From assembly GCA_905147135.1 (NCBI GenBank), contig LR990052.1, forward strand, positions 12,090,200 through 12,154,199: 64,000 bases of DNA. Reading direction: 5' to 3'. Below, piece by piece: positions 49,896-61,549 of the stretch. A program made the position numbers and the translations under genes. Source of the DNA: Blastobasis lacticolella. Its lineage: Eukaryota; Arthropoda; Insecta; Lepidoptera; Blastobasidae. The notes under the pieces were generated by a model. It was not told the origin of the DNA. It made no database searches and worked only from the letters and a program-made list of their open reading frames with translations. The number at the start of each line of letters is the position of its first letter. Position 1 is the stretch's first letter.

Positions 49896-52800
49896 ACATT
49901 ATGTATAAATGTCATCAATTATATAAGAAACACATAAAATGTAATTTCAACAACACTGTTGCAAATTATTCATTTAAATAGGTAATTTCACTGAAAATAT
50001 AAATAAATTTCACCATCACTTACTGCCACAGATTTTAAAAATCATTGGCATATTGACATTCTGAAATCTATTTTGTCTAATTATTTTAGAGATGGGAGAA
50101 GTAGAATGAATGAATCAACCAAAGAGTTTTACATCATATTAAACTCTTTGGAATGCATCGACTCCCACATTGTTTCCACATATAATCATGCACGATAAAA
50201 ACTATATTTTATTTATGTAAGGACATGAAAATTGTATACCGCCTCTATAGACCACATAAAAATGATTAAAAAAGTATTTATTTTGTCTTCTATAGATATT
50301 GGTACACAACGTGTTTACAACCTCTTTTGACTACTTACATCAATAATGATTAAAATAAAAAGAATTTATTCTGCCTACGCTGGGCTTTTTGAAATTGATC
50401 TACAATATCTGTGAACCGATAAGCAATTTCAATGATTTAATCATCCTTCACTTTGAAAATTGCTCTCTACCACAGTTTGGTATTTAGAAGAAAACTTTAA
50501 AATACTTTGTGTTGTGGTTAATCATAGCCTCCTTCATCTTACAAGCCATGCGCAGAAGTTTGACAACGTCGCATTTTTCAATTTAAGTGAACCTGAAAAT
50601 TACTTTAAAATATCGTCGTTTAATGTTATTAGTTATTTAAGTGATGAAGTATATAAATAAGTATAATTCCTGTACTATTTACCTATCTACGTATTTGCAA
50701 TTGTATTATACTAATATTTTAAATGCGAAATATAATGTGTGTTTCGTCTTGTACGTAATGGATGTTTGTTACTTCTTCACGCAAAATCTACTGAACGGAC
50801 TTTAATGAAATTTGGCAGTTACATAGCCCCGAATAACACATATGCTATCATTTATTCCGATATTTATTGTGATTTCCGCGGGAACGGGTCCGGAACGTTA
50901 TAGTCGAATTTTATGTGGACGCAGTCGCAGCCACAAGCTATTATGAAATAAAATCATCTTTGCCTGCCAAAATATTACCCAATTTATTAAATATTAGATA
51001 AAAAACATTATAAACAGTTTTATTTAAGTACCTAAGTATATAAAAACTAACTACTTACTTACTTATTGTACCTACCTACTTTTTCAACGCTTCCATCGTC
51101 GTGGATAATCAAAGATCGTGGTTTAAAGTATTCGTGATAACTTTCACAGTGCGAAAATGTTTGCTACACACAAAAGATCCTTCGTTTAGACTCCAGTATG
51201 CTTGGGGAATAGCAAAAGTCCATTTGTTTAATAGAATTATATCTTTTGGAAAGCAAAACAGCGGCACAGATTCTTTCCCATTTTTAAGGTTTACTCATAA
51301 TTTTACTTGCATTTTTCAAATGCAACAACGCCTTTGTATTTGTTAGAGGAAGATTACGATTATAAAACAGAATTTGATTAATGAAATAAGTAAAAATCTA
51401 ACAACAGAAATGGTCAAGGGTTGTTTTTCAAAAATCGTATTTATTCAATTTTAGCACAATTATACATATATTTACTTTTATTTACCTTTGTAGATGGTCC
51501 ATACAAACGCGTTATTTTACAGTTTTATCAATATATTTTTAATTTATCGTCATAAAATTCATAATTTTCCCGCACATTGACATGTAAACAATGAGTAAAT
51601 CGGTTCACAGCGACGTTGCCGTTCCGTGCTACAGCATGGCTTGTAAGATGAAGGAGGCTACGGCTTTGATACACGGAAATTTTACAATTGTGTGTTTTGA
51701 CAAATTTCCGTTCGCTGCTCGTAATAGTAGTTACTTTTATTTTTACCTGTGGGTACATATTGTATCTATCTATCTAACACAAAGCTAGAGTGATTGATAT
51801 TGTTGTGTTTATTTATCCGTCTAGAACAAAAAACTTTCATTTAGCTCAAAATATTAATTAAATATAAACGAGTTCCACACGAGCAAAGCCGCGGGCAGAA
51901 GCTTGTTTATAAATACTTTATTTCGGTAGTGTATCGATCTAACTAAATTGAATTAAATCAGTTTACGTCATTTTTGTTCTTATTTCACTAATCATTCATT
52001 TGGTGATTCCCCAACCCTATAAATTATCTTATAGGTTGCTAATACGCCATATTTGTTTACCACATCAGATAAATTACAATAAACTAAATATATATTGATA
52101 AGATCATTACAGAATCTTAAAACATTAGTAACATGATATTGTCTTACATGGCTATGTTAGTAAGTTAATACAATTTTATAGAATTAAAAGGGTTAAAACC
52201 CTCAACGTCAAACACCCTGCCGAGCATTAGACTGAGAGCAGTAGAAAAGAAAGCACATTTATATAGTGTAACCAATTACCCGGACGAAGTTTCTCGACTC
52301 GATGAGCGGAATCAAATCTTTTTTTAATGACCTCAACCCCTACTTTTCCCTTTTCCCCTACCCTACTTTCTGATGCAGGGGACATTCAGTTGACGTTCTC
52401 ATACAATGAACATTCTGATAAAGTGGTCACTCTGATACAGTGGATGTGGAAAGTGGTCAATCTGATGCAGTGATTATTATAAACCTGTAAAACAGCCGTG
52501 TATGTACATTGAAGATATTTAAAAAAAAATGTTGAGACCGAATTCTGTGGTTTAAGTATTCTTTTATTGAATTTATGCCTGCCTGCTTGCGTACCACGCA
52601 AAAACATTTCGATTCGGTTTCCATAGTTTGGTAGCTTGAAGGCCAGGGTATACTCTACGCCATGTTTCATCTAATTCGGATATGTAGAACCTGAGACACA
52701 GCTTGATCTCCCCGTAGTACAAGCATTCAGACAATGCGGAGGTCATATAAAAAGGTAAAGCGGGCCAAAGCTGAAATGTCACCAAATTTTCCACGCGGAC

Positions 52801-53794
52801 GAAGTTACTAAAATAACATTATTATGTAGAGATTACTTATAAATTTAGCTTTTATTTACCTACATCTATCCGAAACCACGTTATCTCATTATCACAGTCT
52901 ACAGTGCTCCTTTTAACCTTCAATTAGCGGTAGCGGTGTGAAAAATATTTTTTAAATTAAAATCACTTATGACCTACAACTGTTATCACTGCGAGTCGGG
53001 AACGCACTTGTGCCGCAATTTAGAAGTTAGCGATATTATCATTTATAGGTTCGTTGAGTTTTATATTTTATACCGTTTCCCTGATATATGTACTTACTTA
53101 CAATATTGGGTTTTGGCAGGGAAACCAGTTTCTTCATGATTTGTTAATAAAAGCACCGCGTTTTCTTTTGACTTGATTAATTAATGTCGATCTTCGTCGA
53201 TTCTTATAATAATTAAATAAGTCAGGAAATAAAAAATAAGATGATGAAAATAAGATCACTTTATACTTGCTTTATACCTTACCCCTGGGTTATTTATTTA
53301 TTTATTGAATTTGTTTATTAACAGATAACAAAAACATAAAAACATTATCATATAAATACATTACAAACTGATTATCTATTCTTTCCGCGATTGACGTTAG
53401 GATGATGATGATGATGATAAAAAAGTATACCTAGATCACAAACAAGACGCGTGGTTGCAAACAATAATTAGGTACGTAGGCATACAAACTAATTGCTCTT
53501 GATGTTTAATTTTGTTGTACAATTAAACAAATGTTTGCCCGCTCCTTGTTTGCTGGGGTACGCCATAGTGACGTCACATTCCACGTACTTTGGCACGGTG
53601 TGTAATTCCGTCTGAAATCCCCAATTTTGCTGTAAATAGTTGCTTTTTGTACTGGTCATCGGTTAATAAATTAAGTGTCTTTTAGGTTAAGGTTTCTAAT
53701 GTTAATCCTGTACATTATTAAGATATTATGTACCATTGAACAGCAAATAAATAAATATGAAATATGAAATTCCTCTGTAAATGAAAACATTTTG
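49896..53794. other. AT-rich DNA with repeat modules
   Basis: 50740-50945 (listed) and the short ends at 51870-51905 and 52785-52810 (GCGGACGAAGTT) are pieces of related repeats. A (GAT)n run is at 53400-53420. No exon. Confidence 0.4.
50740..50945 (+). repeat. Dispersed repeat ending in GCGGACGAAG-like word
   Basis: ACTTCTTCACGCAAAATCTA, GAACGGACTTTAATGAAATT and GATTTCCGCGGGAACGGG are in the order of common lepidopteran elements whose 3' end carries a GTCGCxxxCACAAGCTA word. Non-coding. Confidence 0.5.
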
Positions 53795-54005
53795 TATTAG
53801 TGGACACGGCGCGACTTCGTTTGCGTACATCTAATTTTCCCCTACCTACCCTTTTTTTCTTCCTTAAACACCTTTCTCTTGAATCACTCTATTTATTGTT
53901 GAAAACCGCATTAAAATCCGTTGCGTAGTTTAAATGATCTATGCGTACATAGATACGTAGGGACAGACGGCGAGAAGCGACTTTGTTTTATACAATGTAT
54001 AGATA
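53795..54005 (+). repeat. Dispersed repeat with 'GGCGCGACTTCGTT' end, copy 2
   Basis: The best copy: GTGGACACGGCGCGACTTCG, TTTTCCCCTACCTACCC, CTTGAATCACTCTAT, AACCGCATTAAAATCCGTTG, GCGACTTTGTTTTATACAAT. It defines a unit of about 205 bp. Other copies are at 780-965, 57710-58225 and 59815-60020. Confidence 0.65.
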
Positions 54006-54423
54006 ACAGTAGCCACTTTATCAAAGACAAGACTTATGGTGGCCGCTCACCCACCATTGGATTGCCATTGGATCAAGCGTGAGGTGAGTGGCCTGGTCAC
54101 CATTTGAGAGAATATGGGCTTCAATGAAGTAATAAATTTTCGTCTTAGAAAGCTTCAAAAGATATTATTAATTTACCGTATAGGCATGTAGGGCATGCAT
54201 GAGGCATATATTATATCATCAGCTAATTCTTACAACGTGACAACGAACCTGTGGTTCTGCATTTTTGTTACATGAGTCCTTAGCATGAATGAAAACTAAG
54301 TGCAAAAGTTATGAATGGCGGGTAGTTACCGTTTTCAATCAGGTAGGCTGCTGCTTGTTTGTCGCTGAGTAGTATAAAAAAAATAAGGGCCCTGATAAAA
54401 GCTTATCAAGGGACAACGGTTAA

Positions 54424-54690
54424 AGTGACTCTTTTCTGAGTCACTTACATTAGTTGCTCACAAACCGATACTCATACGGTGAGGGAAAACATCGTGATGA
54501 AACCTGCACATTCAGATGACTGAATGTGTAACTATGATCCAATTTGGTCAGGTTCCCCGGTTCCCTGTCACGGCGGTCAGATAGCACTCGATCCACTGTC
54601 TGCCACTCGAACTACCTGATCTGCAAAATCCTGGATCATAGTCAAGGCAGACCAATTATTGAAGCCATTCTTAATATAACGCCAAGATGA
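54424..54690 (+). mobile_element. SINE family A, copy i (only plus-strand copy)
   Basis: Reads in SINE sense: GACTCTTTTCTGAGTCACTT, GTGAGGGAAAACATCGTGAT, GGATCATAGTCAAGGCAGAC, ending ATAACGCCAAGATGA. The tRNA head is missing. Confidence 0.75.
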
Positions 54691-55164
54691 CCAAGGGTTA
54701 CGAACGACTAGATTTGATAAAAAAGAGACGATAAAATGCAAACAAAATATATTTTTAATGTTTTACCGATTCCCTATTTTGTAAAACGAAGCTGTATTTA
54801 GAGGGTGAGCCTACCTAACGCTAGCAACACCGGCCCAAAGGGCAATGACGACAATTCGAGCAAATTGACGCACGATTACTAAGTGACTAAACCCAAATAC
54901 AAGCTGCAGTGACGTCCTCCCACGCACTCTTATGTGCCACTTCAGAGTAGCACTATCTAATGGTTAAACTTACCTACAATACATACAATACACGCACGAT
55001 GCTATTTTTACACCCAATATGTGTCTGATATGCATTAAATATCGCCAGAGTGTATTAACTACCCACGTCACGATGTCGCAATTCGATACCTAGGAATTAC
55101 CCGTGCGCAATCTGGGAAGGCGCTTTTTTATCTTTATTTTGGGAGCTTGATCACATTATAAAAA

Positions 55165-55470
55165 TGGGTTTGAGTGAAGTTACCTACGCTTCCAACAAAC
55201 CCTAACCAATTTATATTGTCGAGCGTCCCTCGACAGTGGAAACGCCAGAGCACTATTACATCCACGGACCGTACAAAAATGTTTACAATGAGATTGCATG
55301 TTTACTCTAAGTTGTTCGGTCCGCACACATTCCATTATAATATGATAAACATCTTCAACCGAGTTACATTCACTGCAGTTAGGAGAGGCTGCTTTTCCCA
55401 TCATATATGGAAACTGATTTAATGGATTGTGTCTGGAACGAATTCGAAATACTAACACTGACTCGTCTTT
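55165..55470 (-). mobile_element. Jockey/R1-like LINE carboxy-terminal fragment
   Basis: The minus-strand frame reads LVFRIRSRHNPLNQFPYMMG then SPNCSECNSVEDVYHIIMEC: the R-x-R-H-x-P-L-N motif and the C-x2-C...H-x4-C zinc-knuckle-like end of ORF2 in Jockey/R1-type non-LTR elements (zf-RVT-like). Polymerase is absent; 5'-truncated. The frame runs open to about 55180, then degenerates. Confidence 0.75.
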
Positions 55471-56754
55471 GCTTAAGGAGTTACTGTTGCCATGAGGTTA
55501 AAATTGTAATTGTAGAGAATAAACTGCTTTTGTCGATGGGCACAATACCAACAGTCCGGTGGAGAATAATTAATGATACGTTTATTGCCTAAATACATTA
55601 TAGGTACAAAAATAATCAAATTACAAAACTAATTAACATCTCTATTATTCTTATCCTTACTAATGTGAAAGTAACTCAGTCGAAGATCAGCGGCGCAGAT
55701 CTTCTGCGAGTCCCACGGAAAGTCCAGGACGTTGCGCCTTTAGGCAGAAAGAATAATTACTATTTAAATATGGAACTATACACTTTAAACCTACCTTCCT
55801 AGGTCCCATATACTCGGCGATTCTTCAAGCAGCAATTATGCTGAAATTAAGCTGAAAGAAATTACAGTTTTCAGCGTAATTTCCATCACGAAATTTATCT
55901 TTCAGTATAGCGAAACAGAATTTAGCAACAAATTTTTAAAATACATCCAATTCTAAATGCAGTGTTTAAACTCCCGTAAAGGGGTAAGAATTTTTTTTAA
56001 TTATTTAATATTATGTACAAAATGTATAATGTATTCTAATGAAGTAAGCATTGCATAATTGGTGTGGAAGACCTGGCCAGCAGTGAAGAAAAATGATCAC
56101 TGCCGCCTATGGACACTAGCAACACAAGAGATGTCAATGCGTCGCCACGCGTCTAAAAATATTTCCCTCTAACATACTTCGAGGGTTCCGATGTCATGGT
56201 TCAAAAGAAACGCTTCGCTTGGGATCTCATTCTTTCGAACCGTCGCCGTCGCCTAGACACCAACAAAGGGTAGTGAATGAGCACCCAGTTCGCGACGGGT
56301 GGTTCGATGGCGAAATTGACTAATCAATACAAATAAGGGCAATTAGGTACATCGCTGTCTTGGGTCGGGATTACTGTCCTCATTTTATACTAACCAATGT
56401 GAACTCAATGTGTCTTTGTGCAGAGAACAGTGTTTGAACGGGTGAAAACCTTGCAGCCAAGCAGCTCCATATAATATTAACAGGATTACGAGTAACATCG
56501 CTAATAAATTGCTCATTGCCCTAGGTATTCTAAATAAATATATTTATCACTTTAAAACATTAAACAAAGATACATAGGGGCAAAGTTGACGCCTATCAGA
56601 GTGACTTTTTTCTGACAACCACTATAATGACCTGATAAGGGGCTCGTATCTCCAGTTTCCTTTAGATCCGTTTCATTCATGCACTCTGTAAGGCAACAGA
56701 AGATTGTAGGGTCATTGATCTCAATTCGAAGATAGGTAGGTTACTTCATCATCA
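55471..56754. other. No gene seen
   Basis: 55660-55770 and 56100-56310 are somewhat GC-richer with no recognisable frame. The rest is AT-rich. Confidence 0.4.
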
Positions 56755-57270
56755 TCATCTTGGGGTCAGTCCTGGTTGTGCTGTCGAGCGCGAGGGCCCG
56801 GGGTCCGCCTAGATACTTCGTAGATACATTGTTACTCTCATCTCATCTCATTTGAAACTTTGTTTTCTGTCTTTCAATTGCAGGTCAGGTTCCCCTGTAA
56901 ACAGGGTCATGGAGGTCAGATGGCAGTCGCTTCAAATTAATTTTTACCTTTACAGCTAAATTTGGAGTGGAGTGCAGTGTGCAGTGGAGTGGCTTTTGCC
57001 ATTTTGCTGCCAGAGCAACGTGTTATAGAGGTGGGCAACGCATTGGCGATACTCTTGGTGTTGCTAATGTCTATAGGCAGTGGTGACTACTTCCCATCAG
57101 GTGGCCCGCTTGCCTGTTTGCCTATCGTATGCCATAAATCCTGGATCATGGTCAAGGCGGATGTCTGGCCCTCGCGCTCTTTAGTTGTCATAAATGTCAA
57201 TAACTTAAGCCGCATCGTCTCTTACCACCAGGTGAGATTGCGGGCAAATACAAGGCTAGCCTAATAAAAA
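56755..57270. mobile_element. Composite of SINE A fragments and a LINE 3' tail
   Basis: 56765-56815 is the SINE A 3' end (GCGAGGGCCCGGGGTCCGCC) in one orientation; 56884-56935 (CAGGTTCCCCTGTAAACAGG) and 57138-57180 (AATCCTGGATCATGGTCAAG) are SINE A body pieces in the other. Between them, 57020-57125 (GCAACGCATTGGCGATACTC ... CCATCAGGTGGCCCGCTTGC) and 57225-57270 are LINE 3' tails. This implies several insertions or inversions. Confidence 0.6.
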
Positions 57271-57709
57271 AAATATCAAGCATTATAATATCTTTGTAGG
57301 AGTTTATACCTACTTGTTTATGAATTAAATACTTGACACTGATGCAAGGTGCAAGGTAAATCGAATAACCTAAAAACACTTAGGTAAAACAAATAGTTGT
57401 TGACCAGATAATAAAGTGTAGGTACCTACCTACAAACGTAGGTACTTTACCGGTTACATGTTTACCAGTATATTACATGTGGTATTACACTCAACAAGTT
57501 ATTTTCCTAAAACACTTACATAATCTTAATGTCAACAATGTAAGTACGCGATAAAGTGTGTTACTACCTACAAATATTCAATTAATTATATTACAACATG
57601 ATAAGAGCTTTTGAATTCACCTTTGCTCAATGCATTCAGATATAAAAATGTAAGGTAGGCAAATTTTTCGGTCGTTAGTAACAAATACATAATACTAAGG
57701 TGCTAGCTG
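57271..57709. other. No feature seen
   Basis: AT-rich DNA with TACCTACC runs. Confidence 0.45.
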
Positions 57710-58225
57710 GCCCGGCGCGACTTAATTCGCGTATTTTTCTTATGAACCTTCCTCTTGATTACTACTACTATCTTTTGTTAAAAAACGCTTTAAGATCTGT
57801 TGCGTAGTTTAAAAAATCTAAGCGTACATACTTATGCGCTTATTACACATTCCTAAATTCAGTGACTGAATTCAAAAACAAAATGCGGGAGAGCAAATCA
57901 AAGTGGAATGTATTGCTCATATCATAAGGTCCATTTTTGTATCACATATTAGGCAATTTAATAAAATTGTATAATAAAGTGGAACTAGTGTACAAAAAGT
58001 GATTTAATTCATCACATATATTAAGTCACGCGTCGCCCCGCATTTCAAAAATCCGAGATACAAAAATGGACCTTATTCTATGAGCAATACCTTCCACTTT
58101 GATTTGCTCTCACACTTTTTGTTTCTGAATTCGGTCACTGAATTCAGGACTGTGTAATAAGCGCCTTAGATACACACAGAGGGACAGAAGGCGGGAAGCG
58201 ACTTTGTTTTATACTTTGTAAAGGT
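57710..58225 (+). repeat. Dispersed repeat copy 3, split by a MITE
   Basis: The first half (GGCCCGGCGCGACTTAATTC ... TGTTGCGTAGTTTAAAA, AAGCGTACATA) ends at 57834 and the second half (AGATACACACAGAGGGACAG, GAAGCGACTTTGTTTTATAC) resumes at 58166. The copy at 53795-54005 has no such interruption, so the insertion point is clear. Confidence 0.7.
57835..58165. mobile_element. 331-bp MITE with 109-bp terminal inverted repeats and TTA duplication
   Basis: Termini 57835-57943 and 58057-58165 are reverse complements with 11 differences in 109 positions by hand count. They start TGCGCTTATTACAC and GGCGCTTATTACAC. TTA flanks both sides (57832-57834 and 58166-58168). A 3-bp TTA duplication and a GG-type terminus fit the PIF/Harbinger group; no transposase is present, so it is non-autonomous. 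It is nested in the repeat at 57710-58225. Confidence 0.8.
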
Positions 58226-58477
58226 AGATTATAAACTAGCGACCCGCTCCGGCTTCCCGCGTATTTTCTTAACTTTGTTTGCTGCACATGCACACCTACC
58301 CCTTGATATCAAGAATTAATCTAAAGTCACACTATGTACACGCACTAAAGGTAAGTAAATGCGCTTTACCAGTGCTCTATTTTGAGTCAAAAAATTTAGT
58401 ATCTTGGAAATCACAGCTATTTAGCCACACAGGCCAAAGGCGACTAATGTTTAATATGGCAGACTAGCTAGCACCTC

Positions 58478-58568
58478 CTACCAGTCTGCCAAGTGTGGAG
58501 ATTATAGCAAAGCTCTCCACTGTTGTGGAAGAGGCTCAAGACCATCAGTAGGCTATTATTGGCTGTGA
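58478..58568 (-). repeat. Interspersed repeat family C, fragment
   Basis: CTACCAGTCTGCCAAGTGTG, GAGATTATAGCAAAG and GTGGAAGAGGCTCAAGACC correspond to the family C centre in inverted orientation. Confidence 0.5.
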
Positions 58569-58713
58569 TGAAATGGCATGTACAGGTGGAAGTTTCATAC
58601 TTTGAGGCTAGTTCGGCACCGCAAAGAGCTCGCCACTCGTTAGGTATGCCTCCTAATACCGATAGCGAAGCTATTTTCAGCATGAAAAGAATAATTATGC
58701 ATGACGCTGATTT

Positions 58714-58825
58714 TCCCTATTTTTGAAACGTTCGTTGTCGGTATTGACAAAGGTATTTAAACTAATATTGAGCTTTTTAAGCTGAAAATCATAATTGTAA
58801 ACGGGCGAGCGTTTTAAAATAGAGT
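58714..58825. mobile_element. Foldback MITE, family D copy 4 (short)
   Basis: Ends CCCTATTTTTGAAACGTTCG and, as complement, CTCTATTTTAAAACGCTCGC. It shares the inner word TCGGTATTGACAAAGGTATT with TCGGTGTTGCCAAAGTAATT of copy 2. Confidence 0.55.
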
Positions 58826-60700
58826 TCGTAAGGAGATCAATGCACTTTACTGACCTCTAGCCATGCGTCAAACAAGTCACCAAATATAATTTAATTATCG
58901 TGCACGACTATTGAACAGGTCATTCGCTAAAATGGTGAATGGGGATCGCCAATAAACAGTTCCTTTGTCTCCGGCGTGCAGTTACTGCACTTGGGACAAC
59001 GATGTCGTTTGTCGAGTCGGGAACACATAGAATCGATTTACAGTGACACGGTGCATTGCCCTCCATCAGACGCGTTCATAGTTTATCGACTGCATAAGCA
59101 TAATCGCACAGTTATCTCCTACGAAATATCTTAAGTGTTTACGTAGGTATGAGCGAGCATAGTAATGGTAGTTCTATTTGATAAGGCGTAGGTACGGTGC
59201 GCTATAAATTATGTCCAGCTCCCCTCCGCGTCTTTGTGCCATGCGCCATACGTTTATTGTGTTCTAAGTGTTGAGTAAATTGTCGCTGAACTGACAAATC
59301 CATTATCAGTAAGCTTTTTCACACAGCATCGCGTCATCGCGGCGAGCGAGCCGCGGCCGGCGCGGGCGCCAGCATAAAAAGCACCTATTTACAGTCACAG
59401 AACTAAAATCGCGTGATAAATCTCACTTGCATTCCTACATATCTTTAGGCCTTATAAATATTTAGTTTTCGGAACAAGTGCTGTCAGAGATTGATGACAC
59501 AAAAATTCGCTTTTTGACTGAGCGGTGGCCGTTACGCACACAAAGCGGGGAAGATAAAACGTTATTGATTCTGAGTAACAAACGTTCCTTTGCGCTCCCT
59601 TTGTACCGTGGCGCTAAGTGGCTACCCACAGGGCACAGGGGATGGCACATTCCGCAGATAAGATACGGCCTTTCGCTGCATTGCAATCCGATCAGTCACC
59701 TCTGCTGGCTGGCCCTGTGTCGACACATCCTGTCGAAATGCATAACAACTAATTTCTGGACACCGCACACGCTGCTCCCACACGTCGATGCTACCTGCAC
59801 TAGGCTGAAGAAGCACTGTCTTCTATATCTATACATAGATGTCTGTTTCTATGTATTTATGAACCCTTACATATGTTAAACTACGCAACGGATTTTAATG
59901 CGATTTTCAACAATATATAGAGTAATTCAAGAGGACGTTTCTTAAGCAAGAAAAAATTTTTAGGTAGAGGTAAAGTAGGTGTACGCGAACGAAGTTGCGC
60001 CGGGTCCACTACTTTTTTATATCGTATGAAATTGTAATGAAAAATTGAATTATAAGATTATTTGGTTTTGATAAAAAGTACAGTACTAAAAATTTATTAT
60101 ACAACTTAAACATACATAATTATACATAAACAATATATAATTATTATATATTAAATATATAATTACATACTAAAACTACCTATAAATAAAAACCTTAAAA
60201 TTACTTAAATAGGTAAAAAATTTGCCCCAAGTCCCCTGAATGCGGAAAGTACAATACTATCTTACGTTTTCAAATGTATAAAAACTAAACAAAATCGGTC
60301 TTATACCGAAAATGCAATTAACAGGTCAACGCAGACTGACTAGCTCATACCTTTTGACTTAAAAAGTAATACTTAGTGTTAGATTAAAGTAAAATACAAA
60401 TAATTACTCGTAGTATCTATTACATTATTATGTTTACGTACAAAGTTCCTAACAATTGAATCTCTAAATAGTACCCTACAAAGTCGCTTTATTCGTGTCA
60501 GTCTATTTGTGTGTGGAAACCACTAAAGCACAACATTTCTTAATTGAGTATGTATTAGGGACTTTACCCACGAGTATTTATTAGGAACTTTGTAATGAGA
60601 TACATAAGTTTCTGTCTTAGGAATTAAAACAACAAAATAAGAACTAAGCATCAGAGAAAAATAACAAAATTTGCAGAATTAAGATTGTTATGCCAAATAA
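58826..60700. other. Upstream/intergenic DNA; GC block at 59330-59370
   Basis: 59330-59370 is CpG-rich and followed by CATAAAAAG. 59465-59810 is GC-richer and repeat-free with open frames on both strands but no known domain. 59815-60020 is a repeat (listed). 60020-60700 is strongly AT-rich. Confidence 0.4.
59815..60020 (-). repeat. Dispersed repeat with 'CGAAGTTGCGCC' end, copy 4
   Basis: Inverted relative to 53795-54005: AAACTACGCAACGGATTTTA, TAGAGTAATTCAAGAGGACG and GAACGAAGTTGCGCCGGGTC are in order. Confidence 0.6.
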
Positions 60701-61100
60701 GTGTACGTTTACGCATACGTACTACGTAGCATAACATCCTCCAAATTTTAAATAATAGCAGCTTAATTGCAGTAACTACGGCTTGTTCATTGTTTACTTA
60801 CGTAACGTTAGACACAAATAAGTGCACGTTAATGCTTAATTGCTTAATAAGCATACGTAACACGTAGCTTGACACCATCCAATTATAATATTCTCTATAT
60901 CTACTCAGTGTCAATAACTGCAGCTTGTTGATTTTTTACTTACGTAACGTTAAACGTAAATGTACGTAATAAATAAATAAATATTAACGCATACGTAATA
61001 CGTAGCGTGGCACTTTCAATTTTTATTCTCTATATCTACTAAGTGTCAATAAAATAACTGCAGCTTCTTGATTGCTTGTTGTTTACTTACGTAACGTAGA
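60700..61100. repeat. Three-copy tandem array, period about 142-147 bp, with TTACGTAA sites
   Basis: TTTACTTACGTAACGT recurs at 60793, 60935 and 61082. Each unit also carries a GCATACGTA-x-ACGTAG word, a GCAGCTT/GCAGTAACT word and, in units 2 and 3, TTCTCTATATCTACT and AGTGTCAATAA. TTACGTAA lies at 60798-60805, 60940-60947 and 61087-61094. This octamer is the optimal site of PAR-bZIP and related C/EBP-like factors (known biochemistry); a regulatory role here is inference. Confidence 0.7.
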
Positions 61101-61459
61101 CGCCAGACCCCTTCCTGCCCTGACCCGGCAGCCCCGAGCCCTAATAAAGATAGCCAGTCCCGGGATGCAGCTGGGTGAACTCGTAAATTGCCTACAATCG
61201 CTGTTGTTGTGCGACCACTTTTATTACTCCATAATAATAATGAATGAGTTTATTCAATTAACGCACGAGGAGCGACGGAGGACTCGGGGTTGAGTGATTT
61301 ACGGAGGAGCCCGGGAAAGGAACGGTGATCTCAACGTCTAAGAACGCCGTAGCATGATTTTTCTTGGATGATTGCGCGTTGCTTAGACACAAATGTTGCT
61401 ATGTTGACGTATTAGTCTGTGTACCTAATCTACCTAGGTCTGAGACAGTAGTGTTGAAA

Positions 61460-61549
61460 ATGACACCAGAAAATTCTGATGTCGATTTTATGGTTTATGG
61501 AGAAATATTAAAAGAATTATTTGTACTCGACAGGGTTGGTGCTCCGTTG
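61460..61549 (+). CDS. Speculative 5' coding exon, unknown product
   Basis: An ATG in good context (GTTGAAAATGA) opens exactly 30 codons that end at a strong donor (CCGTTG, GTGAGTCCC) in phase 0. The peptide is acidic then hydrophobic, starting M-T-P-E-N-S-D-V-D-F and ending R-V-G-A-P-L. The composition is balanced and no repeat is recognised here. The frame remains open upstream to an ATG at 61364. I recognise no family, and a 30-codon open stretch with a donor can arise by chance. Confidence 0.22.

Noticed and set aside
59478..59879. 133-codon plus-strand open frame
   Set aside because: Runs from unique sequence into the repeat at 59815-60020, so the end is not a gene. No domain seen.
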